Source of the DNA: Ophiosphaerella korrae
Taxonomy: Eukaryota; Ascomycota; Dothideomycetes; Pleosporales; Phaeosphaeriaceae
DNA length: 17,014 bases
Direction of reading: 5' to 3'
Assembly (NCBI GenBank): GCA_028456385.1
Contig: JALNQF010000679.1
Coordinates: 1 to 17,014, forward strand
In this document: piece by piece, positions 7,984 through 17,014 of the stretch
Position numbering within the stretch: the stretch's first letter is position 1
Layout: every line of letters starts with the position of its first letter
Notes under the pieces: generated by a model
What the model was told of the DNA's origin: nothing
What the model saw: only the letters and a program-made list of their open reading frames with translations
Database searches by the model: none
Translations under genes and position numbers: made by a program

Positions 7984-7997
7984 AGAGGAAGAGATAG
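7984..7997 (+). promoter_or_regulatory. Polypurine tract of element A
   Basis: AGAGGAAGAGATAG lies directly before the 3' LTR, purine except for one T. This is where plus-strand DNA synthesis is primed in LTR elements. Element B has AGAGGAGAGGATAG in the same place. Confidence 0.75.
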
Positions 7998-8428
7998 TGT
8001 TACGATAGTAACAAGAGAAATATAGATAGAACTAATTAGCTCTACGACTAAAGGATCGAGCTCTTACAAATATAAGGAATACAAACTTAATTAGGAAACT
8101 ATATATAATTAGGATACCTAGGGTAATCTATAATCTATAGACTCTTAGCATTAATAGATTATAGATTAAGGTAATCTATAATCTATTATTCTTAGTAGTA
8201 ATAGATTAATAGATTAGGATAAGTATATAGTTAGTAGCGACGCGTATTATTAAGATAGTATTAGCAATTTAATCCTTTAACTATAGAACGCTAATACAAG
8301 ACAGTTATAAAACATCTTCTATTATTTATAGTTATTATAGATCCTTACACGAACTTTTGTTATTACCTTACAATCTACTAACTTTTCTAAGATAGGTACC
8401 TGTAGTCAACAACAAGAAGCCTATTATA
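7998..8428 (+). repeat. 3' LTR of element A (431 bp)
   Basis: The LTR begins TGTTACG like its partner. Its end reads TATTATA where the 5' LTR has TGTTACA, so RIP has removed the terminal CA. Length equals the 5' LTR with no gaps. Differences run in both directions (C in one copy and T in the other), showing that RIP hit each LTR independently. The 15-bp inverted repeat is present at 8124-8168. Confidence 0.92.
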
Positions 8429-8433
8429 TAAGG
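8429..8433 (+). repeat. Right target-site duplication of element A (TAAGG)
   Basis: This is the partner of TAAAG at 1388-1392. Immediately after it, element B resumes in register with its interrupted gag-pol. Confidence 0.8.
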
Positions 8434-11400
8434 AGTAAGATACTTCTTATAATAGAGATATAGAGTAGTAGTAATAAAAGAAAGAATAAAAGCTTAGCTA
8501 AAAGAAATAGCCTAAGTAATAGACTTACTAATAGAAGATTTAGAAGGGGAAGAGCCCTTAGTACTATTAATCTAGGCTAAAGGACTAGTACTAGATAAAG
8601 AGACTACTACGGCTTCCTCTAAAGGACCGCAAGAAAGTAAGAAATAAGTTAGTATAAAAGGTATAGAGTACACCTAGCTAATAATATATAGCTATAATAG
8701 CTATATAATATTAGATATAAAAAAATAAAATAAAAAATAGAAGTTCGTTTAAAAATACTTACTAGTTATAAGTATAGAGGAAGCGTACAAAGACTAGAAA
8801 GAACGTAATCCTAAAGAAATAAAGTTTATACTATTTTAAGAATAGATAAAGTAATATATAGTTATAGTAGGAAGAATACCTATAGAAAAAGAATAGTAGT
8901 ATCTCGCAAGAAAGACACAATAGATTAACAAAGCCTATATACTAAGAATACTAGTAGCGTACTATATCCTAATAATAGATATACCTAGAAGAGACAAGTA
9001 CTAGGAAGGGGATAACGAAATAATAGATCTAAAACATCTAGCATACTTTAAAGTATTATAGTTAGTATACTTAGATAAGAATTACACTATATATAAGAAC
9101 TCTAAAGTAAATAATAATATATAGCTTATAAGAGGAAAAGGATATAACTATATAAGAGTAATCCTAGTAGAAGATATCTAAGGATAGGAAATAATCCTAG
9201 AAGACGGATACGTAGTAGTAAGACCTAGCCTAAAACTATCTAAGAAATACGTCTAAGGAGGACTATAGTATAAATATATATATAATAAATATCTAAAACA
9301 TAAAGAATATAAGCTTAGAGTAGGGCTATAGCCCTAAAAAGATAGATAGTTTATAAAAGAGCCTAAACAAAAATAGTTAAAAGGTATAAGAGGCCTATAT
9401 ATTATAAAAATAGGTATATACTAAAGAAAGAAAGTACGACTAATAATTAATAGTAGAGCTACAAGGAACTTTATATTAAAAAAGTTTATAGAAATATAAG
9501 GAATAAAGTATATAATAAAGAAATACCCTTAATAACTAAGTACAATTAAAGGAAAACTATTCTAAGAACCTATTAGGTTCGAGACAGTTCCCTCTACGCT
9601 TGAATTAGAAGGGATAACGATTAAAAATATAGTTATAGATATAACAACAATTAATAACGAGTAAGATATAATATTAGGTATACTATAGTTATAGATAACT
9701 AACCTACACATTAATTAGAGAATAAAGAAAATTAGTTATAGTAAAACTAATACGTTAAAAGCTAATATAAGCACCTATAAAGGAGAATTCCTAGAAGAAT
9801 ATAAGAAATAAGAAGAATAGCTTATAGAGCTAGAAGACTACCTTCTAGAATATTAACTATAGGACTTAGCAATAAAACTAAAAGAAGGAAAAAACTTAGG
9901 ATAGAGCCTAGTCTACTAAAAAACAGAAGAAGAATCTAAGATTAAATAAGCGTTTATTTAGACTGCAATAAAAAAAGGATAGATAAGAGAATCTAAATCC
10001 TTAGTAGTATATAGACTTATATTTATAGACAAAAAGAGAATAAATAATAAAAGGCCCTACGTAGATTTTAGAAAAACTAACGCAATTATAAACAAGAACT
10101 AATACCTACTACTACAAATAGATAGAATATAAGATAGACTATAAAAAGCAAAGATCTTTATAAAGCTAGATATCTAAAACGCCTACTATTAGATTAGAAT
10201 TAAAGAAGGCGATAAATAGAAAATAGCGTTTAGAACACAGTATAGACTATATAAATACTTAGTTATACTATTTAGCTTAATAAATACACTAGTAGCATTC
10301 TAAGAAAGGATTAATATAGTACTAAGAAAGTACTTAGATATATTTATATTTGTATACTTAGACAACATCCTTATATTCTTAGAAATAGAGGAAGAATACG
10401 TACAATACATGTACAAAGTATTAAAGAAATTAGTAGAAAATAAACTATTTCTTAAAATAAGAAAATGCGAATTCTACATAAAAGAAATAGATTTCCTAAG
10501 ATTTATTATTAAACTAGGAAAAATTAAAATTAACCTAGAAAAGATTAGATTAATTAACGAATAGCTAACACTAAAAAACTTAAAGGAAGTACAACAATTT
10601 TATAGGCTAGCTAACTTTTGTAGAAAGTTAATAGTAAAATAGTCTAAAGATATAGAACTAATAACAAGACTTATAAAAAAGGATACGCTATTTAAATAGA
10701 TAAAGGAATATAATAAAGTATTTAATAAGATTAAAAAGAAGTTTATAGAAAACCTAGTTATTAGAATATATAACCTAGACCTACTAGCAATAGTAAAAAT
10801 AGACGTATCTAATTTAGTCTATAGAATAGCACTAATACAAGAAAACCTAGAGACTAAAAAAGAACACTTAGTTAAATACTTCTCTAAGAAAATAAAGATA
10901 GTAGAACTTAACTACCTAATCTACAACAAGGAGATACTAGCAATCTATAAAGTATTTAAATAATAGAGAGTATACTTATAAGGAGTAAAATATTAAATAA
11001 AGGTCTATATAGACTATAGGAATCTTATAGGATTTATACTAAATAAAGAACTATTATAATAATATATAAGATAGTAGGAATTCCTATTAATATTTAATAT
11101 AGAAATTATATATATAAAAGGGAAAGATAATTAGTTTATAGACGCCCTTAGTAGAAGACTAGACTTATAAGAAGAAGTAAGCGCTACTAGTATAATCCTA
11201 GTTAAAAACAAAGAAGGATATTTAGTCCTAAATATACCTAAAATAGCCGCAACACTTAAAAGAAAGAGTAGCGAGCTAGACAAATAGATTTAGAAAATAA
11301 TATAAAAAGTATCTAAAGAAATAGAGAAACTAGAAATCTATAAAAGATTCGCATAAGTATATAGAAGAATATATATTCTAAAGAAAATCTAAAGAGAATT

Positions 11401-12658
11401 TATACAATAGTTTTATAAACTACTAGTATATAGACACTAAGGGATTAATAAGACTCTAGATAGGTTACTACGAGATTACTATATTCTAAAAGTAAAATAA
11501 CTAGTAATAGAGGTACTACGAGACTATATAGAATATTAAAGAAATAAATATAATAGACACGTACTATATAGAATATTACAACTAGTAGAAATACTAGAAT
11601 AACTATAGGGAGTTATTACAATAGACTTTATAACAAAACTACCTAAGTCTAAAGACTTAATATTAGGAGTTAAATATAACAGAATCCTAATAATAGTAGA
11701 TAAACTTATAAAGTACTTATACTTTAGACTATATAAAGAGAAAAGTAGGATAGAGGTTACTATACACTAGGTTCTAGGAACTATAGTTAGTTAATATAGA
11801 ATACTAGATAAGATTATTATAGATAGAGATATTAGATTTACATTAAAACTATAGGGAACGATAATAGCGTAATTAGGAATTAAATACGTAATGTCTATAG
11901 CATACTACTTATAGATAGATAGATAATTAGAACAAATAAACTAGATAGTAGAATAGTACTTAAGATGCTACCTTAACTATAACTAGAATAATTAGGTATA
12001 GCTATTACCTATAGTATAGTTAGTATACAATAGCGTAAAGAATATAGTAATAAAAATATTACTCTTCTTTGCAAACTATAGATTTGAGCCTAGCGCATAT
12101 AGAATACTAAGAACTAAAATATCTTAGTCTCTAAGAGGAAAAAACTTCGCTAATAGACTTAAAGATATATATAATTAGTTAAGATAAGACGCAGAGTTCC
12201 TATATAATTAGATAGCTAAGTACTATAATAAGAAATATAAGAAAGGACCCTAATTTAAAAAGAGAGAAAAAGTATAGTTAGTACGAAAAAACGTTAAGAG
12301 TAAACAACCTAACTTAAAACTAGACTATATTAAGATAGGACTATATAAAATTAAAAAAGAGGTTACACTAGTTATATTTAAATTAAAGTTACTAAGTAAG
12401 ATAAAGATATACCTAACCTTTTATATAGTACTACTCAAGATAGTACTATAAAACGTAGAACTACTAGTGTATAAAGTAGATATATATAGAGAATAGGAAG
12501 AATAAGAAGTTAAAGAAATCCTAGTATAATAGTTCTATAATAGTAGGAACTACTACCTAGTAAAATAGATAGGTATAGACGAAAAAGGGTAACTATAGGA
12601 AGAAATATAGGAACTAGAAAATAACCTTAACTACCTTAAGAAACTAGAGGACTTCTAA
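8434..12658 (+). pseudogene. pol of element B (protease to chromodomain), RIP-inactivated
   Basis: This continues the frame broken at 1392. Visible are the protease motif N-S-R-A-T (9449-9463, for D-S-G-A-T), RT motif Y-L-D-N (10355-10366, for Y-x-D-D), and integrase Asp 11624-11626, Asp 11822-11824 and Glu 11951-11953. The chromodomain spans about 12500-12635 with TAG in place of the KW Trp near 12566. The frame ends at TAA 12656-12658, matching element A. No frameshift was noticed along about 4.2 kb. In-frame TAA/TAG are everywhere, and several catalytic losses are identical to element A because the same TpG or CpG sites were hit. Confidence 0.88.
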
Positions 12659-13250
12659 AGTTAAAACCCTCTAGAACGCCTAGCGGCGAATTAAGAGGAA
12701 CGGCACTATTAATAGTAGATAGAGAGACGCTAGACTTGCTTAATATACTAGGAACAAGAGTAGCCTCTACTATATCCTTAAAATTAAGCTTAGATTCTAA
12801 GAGAGTAGACTACTTAATAGACTTCTTATTGTTTAAGGCTTTTGTCTTACAAAGACAAGATAAACGAGCCTAATTATTAGATAATTATACCTAATTATTA
12901 AGAAAACAAGACTAATATTCTTTTAGCGTACGACGAGAGACTTTATAGAGCTTCTTACGCTCTTTTTTAGCTTCTATAATCTATAATAATAGTTTTTCTT
13001 AAGCGTAGTTAATAGCTCTCCTTATTACAAATAAGTATAGACGTATAAATAAGTATCTTTAACTTATACTCTACTATAGACATACTAGATAGGTTATAAG
13101 ATATATAGGTATTAGTATAAATATATACCTTGTAAGCCTTACTATATTTTAAAGAAAGGTAGACTAGTAGAGGCTTTATAGACTTATAACGCGAATATAG
13201 AAATATTGTAATACTATAACGTAATATACAATTAGCTAACTAAATATAAT
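12636..13250 (-). pseudogene. Candidate antisense accessory frame, element B
   Basis: This is the counterpart of 7295-7853 in element A. The main frame reads down from 13019 for about 127 codons to a stop at 12636-12638. It contains R-A-I-N-Y-A-Q-E-K-L-L near the start, C-K-T-K-A-L-N-N-K-K in the middle and L-G-V-L-E-G-F-N-F-R near the end. It carries a 42-bp (14-codon) net insertion relative to A just before the K-A-L-N-N-K-K block. A second conserved but unstarted stretch continues upstream to about 13240 in another phase. Stops within it are all TAA/TAG, as expected from RIP. Function unknown; the coding status rests on comparison of two copies only. Confidence 0.35.
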
Positions 13251-13371
13251 AAAGGGTAGACTTAGTAGGTATAGAGATAGAGAATAAAGAACTATATATC
13301 GACGAAGAAATAGGACTAATAACTTTAGCTCTAGAATAGGAAAACGAAGGACTACTTAGAGGAGAGGATAG
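12659..13371 (+). other. Extra 3' region of element B
   Basis: This 713-bp segment between chromodomain and LTR is homologous to 7318-7997. The plus-strand pol phase continues, with conserved stretches near 13060-13140 (N-L-Y-S, I-L-D-R-L-Q, Q-I-Y-T-L-Q-A-L-L) and 13290-13371 (N-K-E-L-Y-I, L-I-T-L-A-L-E-Q). No other gene is seen. Confidence 0.45.
13358..13371 (+). promoter_or_regulatory. Polypurine tract of element B
   Basis: AGAGGAGAGGATAG lies immediately before the 3' LTR, matching the tract of element A at 7984-7997. Confidence 0.7.
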
Positions 13372-13818
13372 TATTATAGGCGTAACAATAGAAAACGAGA
13401 TAGAACTAATTAGTCCTAACCTAAGCGCTAATAAAGTATAGGACGAGCGGGGTAATAACCTTAATTAAGAAGCTACCTATAATTAGGATACGTAGGTAAT
13501 CCCTTAATCTATTAAGTGCATAGATAGAAAACAATTATAGATTAATAGATTAGTAATCTGTAATCTATATCTGCTAAGACTAGAACACGAGTAATAGATT
13601 ATAGATTAGTACTAGTATATAGTTAGTAGCAATGCGTATTATTAGGATAGTATTAGTAATTTAATCCTTTAACTATAGAACGCTAATACAAGATAGTTGC
13701 AAAACATCTTCTATTATTTATAGTTATTATAGATCCTAACACAAACTTTTGTTATTATCTCTTAATCTACTAACCCCCTAGATAGGTACCTGTAGTTAAC
13801 GATAGGAGGCCTATTACA
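13372..13818 (+). repeat. 3' LTR of element B (447 bp)
   Basis: It aligns with the element A LTRs at both ends. It starts TATTATAGG (TGTTACGAT in A) and ends CCTATTACA (CCTGTTACA in A). The 3' half, from about 13610, is closely similar (GTATATAGTTAGTAGC, ACAAACTTTTGTTATTA, GATAGGTACCTGTAGTTAAC). The centre, about 13490-13605, is rearranged and lacks the clean 15-bp inverted repeat. Its 5' partner is not in the window. Confidence 0.88.
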
Positions 13819-16800
13819 TTCTTCTTCTATTTCTAAGAATATAAGGATATTATCTAAGTATATAAATATAAATATATCTAAGTATTCTCTTAGTACTATA
13901 TTAATTCTTTCTTAGAAAGCTACTAGTGCGTTTATTAAACTAAATAGTATAACTAAGTACTTATATAGTCTATACTATATTCTAAATACTATTTTCTATT
14001 TATTACTTTCTTTAATTCTAATCTAGTAGTAAGCGTTCTAAATATCTAGTTTTGTAAAGATCTTTACTTTTTATAGCTTATCTTATATTATATTAATTTA
14101 TAGTAGTAGGTACTAGTTTTTATTTATAATTATATTAGTTTTTCTAAAATCTACGTAGAGTCTCTTATTACTTATCTCTTTTTTATCTATAAATATAAGT
14201 TTATATACTACTAAAGATTTAGATTCTTTTATCTATTTTTTTTTTATTATATTTTAGATAAATATTTATTTAATTTTAGATTCTTCTTCTATTTTTTAGT
14301 AGACTAGGCTCTATCTTACGTTTTTACTTTCTTTTAGTTCTATTACTAAATCCTATAGTTAATATTCTAGAAGGTAATTTTCTAGCTCTATAAGCTATTT
14401 TTTCTATTTCTTATATTCTTCTAGGAATTCTTCTCTATAGGTATTTATATTAGCCTTTAGTATATCTATTCTATAATAATTAATTTCTCTAATTCTCTAA
14501 TTAATATATAGGTTAGTTATCTATAACTATAGTATACCTAATATTATATCTTATTTATTATTAATTATTATTATATCTATAGCTATATTTTTAATCTTTA
14601 TCTCTTCTAGTTCTAGTATAGAGAGAACTGTCTTAAATCTAATAGGTTCCTAGAATAGTTTTCCTTTAATTATACTTAGTTATTAAGGGTATTTCTTTAT
14701 TATATAACGTATTCTTTATATTTCTATAAACTTCTTAGATATAAAGTTTCTTATTACTCTACTATTAATTATTACTTATACTTTCCTTCCTTAGTATATA
14801 CCTATCTTTATAATATATAGGCCTCTTATACCTTCTAGTTATTCTTATTTAAGTAGTTTAGTAAATTGTCTATCTTTTTAAAGCTATAGCTTTATTTTAA
14901 GTTTATATTCTTTATATCTTAGATATTTATTATTTATATATTTATACTATAGTCCTCCTTAGACGTATTTCTTAGATAGTTTTAGTCTTAGTCTTACTAC
15001 TAAATATTTATCTTCTAAGATTATTTCCTATCTCTAGATATCTTCTACTATAATTACTTTTATATAGTTATAACCTCTTCTTTATATAAGCTATACGTTA
15101 TTATTTACTTTAGGGTTTCTATATATAGTATAATTTTTGTCTAAGTATAATATCTATAATACTTTAAAATATACTAGATATTCTAGATCTATTATTTTGT
15201 TGTTTCCTTCCTAGTATCTATCTTTACTAGGTATATTTATTATTAGGATATAGTATACTACTAGTATTCTTAGTATATAGGCTTTATTAATCTATTACGT
15301 TCTTCTTATAAAGTACTACTATTCTCTTTCTATAGGTATTCTTCTTACTATAACTATATATTACTTTATTTATTTTTAAAATAGTATAAACTTTATTTCT
15401 TTAGAGTTATATTCTTTCTAGTCTTTATATACTTCTTCTATATTTATAACTATTAAATATATTTAAATAAATTTCTATTCTTTATTTTATTCTTCTATTT
15501 CTATTATTATGTAGCTATTATAGCTATATATTATTAGCTAGGTATACTCTATACTTCTTATACTAACCTATTTCTTACTTTCTTACTATCTTTTAGAAGA
15601 AGCTATAGTAGTCTCTTTATCTTATACTAGTCCTTTAGCTTAGATTAATAAAATCTAGAGCTCTTTCCTTTCTAAGTCTTTTATTAGTAAGTCTATTACT
15701 TAAGCTATCTTTTCTAGCTAAGCTTTTATTCTATTTTCTTTTATTATAGCTACTTTATATTTCTATTTCTATAGAAACTATACTACTCTCTACTTACTAG
15801 AAAGATATATATAGTAGTTATCGTTATAACAAAAGGTCTAATAGAGTATTACGTATTATATTTTTTTACTCCTAGCTACTTTTTCCTAAGGTTTAGCTTA
15901 TACTTATAGTACTTCTTTCTTCTTTTTAGTTATTTTTAACTAAGTTTCTTTCTTTAAGTTCTTACTTCTATAGTCTTTTATAAAGTGTCTAGGTTTCCTA
16001 TATTTATAGTATACTATATCTTTCTTCTTTTATAAATAGTAGTCTTTTACGTAGTAGCTTTTTTTACTATAGTTAAAGTACGTAAAGTCTTTATTCTTCT
16101 TCTTTTTCTTATTCTTATTAGTGTTAAGGATTATAGGGTCTCTAGTATCCTAGTTTCTAGTTTAGGTACTATACTTATTCTTCTTCTATTCTTAAATATT
16201 ATTATTAATTTAGATTACCTATTACTTTAAAGCTTCTAGTATTCTTAGTTTTTCTATATAGATTATCTTGTATTGTATTTTTAAATTTAGTCCTTATTTA
16301 AATTGTAATATTAAGGCTAACTTATTCTATTCTATATTTTAAGATAATTACTTAAATTATAATATATACTTAGAAATACTCTAGTTTTATATAAGCTTCT
16401 CTAGCTATTCTTTAGCTTATCTAGTAACGTCTATATCTCTAAATACTACTCTTATTTGTTTAGTAAAGTATTTATAGCTTCTAAAGATAGCTCTAGTTTT
16501 ATCTTTTTAGGTTATTAGAGAATATATTATATAGTCTATCTAGTAAGGTTTATACTATCTTATTATATCTTCTTCTAAGTATAATCTAATATATATTACC
16601 TTCTTTTCTTCTATATTAAAGTATAGTACTTGTATATCTATCTAGAGTTATACTAAGGCTATAAAAAGTCTTAGTTTTTCTCTTATTCTATTAAACTTCT
16701 TAAGAATAGGTATTTTTAGTAGTTTCTTTATAGTACTTATTGCTAGGCGTTATATAATTAACTCTATTTAGTTCTAACCTTTAATAATAGCCTTAATCTA

Positions 16801-16926
16801 TACTTTGTTTTATTTCGCGTAATCCTATAGTTTTTTATTCTATATTTCTAGAGTATTAATTACTATCTTTATATCTTTTTTATCTAAAATTAAGTTATTA
16901 ATTTAGTCCTTAATTATTTTCTATAT
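13819..16926 (-). pseudogene. gag-pol of element C (5' part), RIP-inactivated
   Basis: It reads from ATA 16924-16926 (presumed former ATG) leftward, and all the landmarks checked share this one frame. Zinc knuckles lie at 16039-16080 and 15970-16011 with Cys replaced by Tyr; the second keeps His (GTG, complement of CAC) but has Gly changed to Arg before it. The protease motif at 14752-14766 reads N-S-R-V-I, two further RIP changes (Ala to Val, Thr to Ile) beyond A and B. The RT motif at 13849-13860 reads Y-L-D-N. The frame stops about 30 bases past that motif, where the element B LTR begins. The gag N-terminus (K-D-Q-I-N-N-L-I-L-D-K with Gln as TAA) matches element B rather than A. Confidence 0.87.
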
Positions 16927-17014
16927 AGTACTATTAGACTTATAACTACTTCTAGGGGCTTTACTTATTTTAGTTAAACTTTCTACTATTATATTAGCTA
17001 GACTATACGCTACT
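16927..17014 (-). other. Partial 5' leader of element C
   Basis: The reverse complement aligns with 1860-1941 of element A, including GTCTAGCTAATATAATAGTA. It shows that the leader next to gag is a family trait, which makes its absence at 1-256 in element B notable. The 5' LTR of C should lie just beyond the right edge. Confidence 0.7.

Larger units (their letters stand above)
7318..7997 (+). other. Extra 3' region between chromodomain and 3' LTR, element A
   Basis: About 680 bp follow the chromodomain before the LTR, much more than a simple 3' untranslated region needs. The pol reading phase persists without net frameshift into the LTR in both A and B. Its last part (about 7860-7997) is conserved at the residue level: N-K-E-L-E-I and L-I-T-L-A-L-G-Q in A, against N-K-E-L-Y-I and L-I-T-L-A-L-E-Q in B. 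The middle is where the antisense frame lies. The region may encode a C-terminal extension, an antisense protein, or both. Confidence 0.5.
1393..8428 (+). mobile_element. Element A: complete 7,036-bp Ty3/Gypsy chromovirus, RIP-inactivated
   Basis: This is a full-length LTR retrotransposon with two 431-bp LTRs (1393-1823 and 7998-8428), a leader, a single-frame gag-pol (1942-7317), an extra 3' region and a polypurine tract. The pol order protease, RT, RNase H, integrase identifies Ty3/Gypsy, and the C-terminal chromodomain identifies a chromovirus. It sits inside gag-pol of element B, flanked by a 5-bp duplication. The two LTRs are the same length, without indels, and by hand count differ at about 33 sites, all transitions. 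LTRs are identical at insertion, so essentially all divergence looks RIP-made. Hundreds of base changes leave it unable to move itself. Confidence 0.93.
8434..13818 (+). mobile_element. Element B, 3' portion of split chromovirus
   Basis: It continues the element started at 257: the remainder of gag-pol, the extra 3' region, a polypurine tract and a 3' LTR. It aligns with element A from about 3087 to its end, 27 bp longer in total. Its LTR is 447 bp with a rearranged centre, so B belongs to a related subfamily. The right end abuts element C in the middle of RT, which suggests B was inserted into C. Confidence 0.9.
13819..17014 (-). mobile_element. Element C: reverse-oriented chromovirus fragment, truncated in RT
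   Basis: The reverse complement matches element A from about 1860 (at 17014) to about 5061 (at 13819). It carries the 5' leader, gag, protease and the first two thirds of RT. The 3' end is cut exactly at the outer edge of the element B LTR; the 5' end continues past the window, about 36 bp short of the expected LTR boundary. It looks more AT-rich and more heavily mutated than A or B, consistent with being the oldest layer. Confidence 0.88.

Noticed and set aside
1..17014. Mitochondrial or AT-rich bacterial/plastid DNA
   Set aside because: The AT bias is confined to CpA/TpG loss, the content is LTR retrotransposons, and there are no tRNA, rRNA or organelle genes.

Overview
The window is an AT-rich, gene-poor block made almost entirely of degraded long-terminal-repeat (LTR) retrotransposons from one Ty3/Gypsy chromovirus family. 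CpA and TpG are nearly absent and TpA is in excess. Sense frames are full of TAG/TAA where Gln and Trp codons belong, Cys and His have become Tyr, and ATG is almost gone. Copies differ overwhelmingly by C/T and G/A transitions. This is the signature of repeat-induced point mutation (RIP), so the likely host is a filamentous ascomycete (Pezizomycotina) and the locus heterochromatic. No living host gene, tRNA or rRNA was recognised.

Layout. (1) 1-256: non-element sequence with a perfect 22-bp palindrome (5-26) and a hairpin-forming tandem array (67-213, 61-bp period) that keeps many TpG/CpA sites. (2) 257-1392: gag of element B, lacking its LTR, leader and start codon, joined abruptly to region 1. 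(3) 1393-8428: element A, a complete 7,036-bp copy with two 431-bp LTRs and one continuous gag-pol frame (gag with two CCHC knuckles, protease, RT, RNase H, integrase, chromodomain). Its 3' end carries an extra region with an apparent antisense reading frame and a polypurine tract. A 5-bp duplication (TAAAG/TAAGG) flanks it. (4) 8434-13818: the rest of element B, ending in a 447-bp 3' LTR. (5) 13819-17014: element C, a third relative in reverse orientation, cut inside RT next to the Asp-Asp motif and running off the right edge within its 5' leader.

The simplest history is a three-level nest: B inserted into the RT of C in opposite orientation, then A inserted into gag-pol of B in the same orientation, with RIP acting on all three. 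The RIP changes hit the same catalytic positions in every copy: protease DSGAT reads NSRAT or NSRVI, RT YLDD reads YLDN, and chromodomain Trp codons read as stops. All copies are therefore dead at this locus. The part least explained by standard element anatomy is the roughly 680 bp between the chromodomain and the 3' LTR. In both A and B its minus strand keeps a conserved frame rich in charged and Gln residues, despite a 42-bp length difference, converging on and slightly overlapping the pol end.
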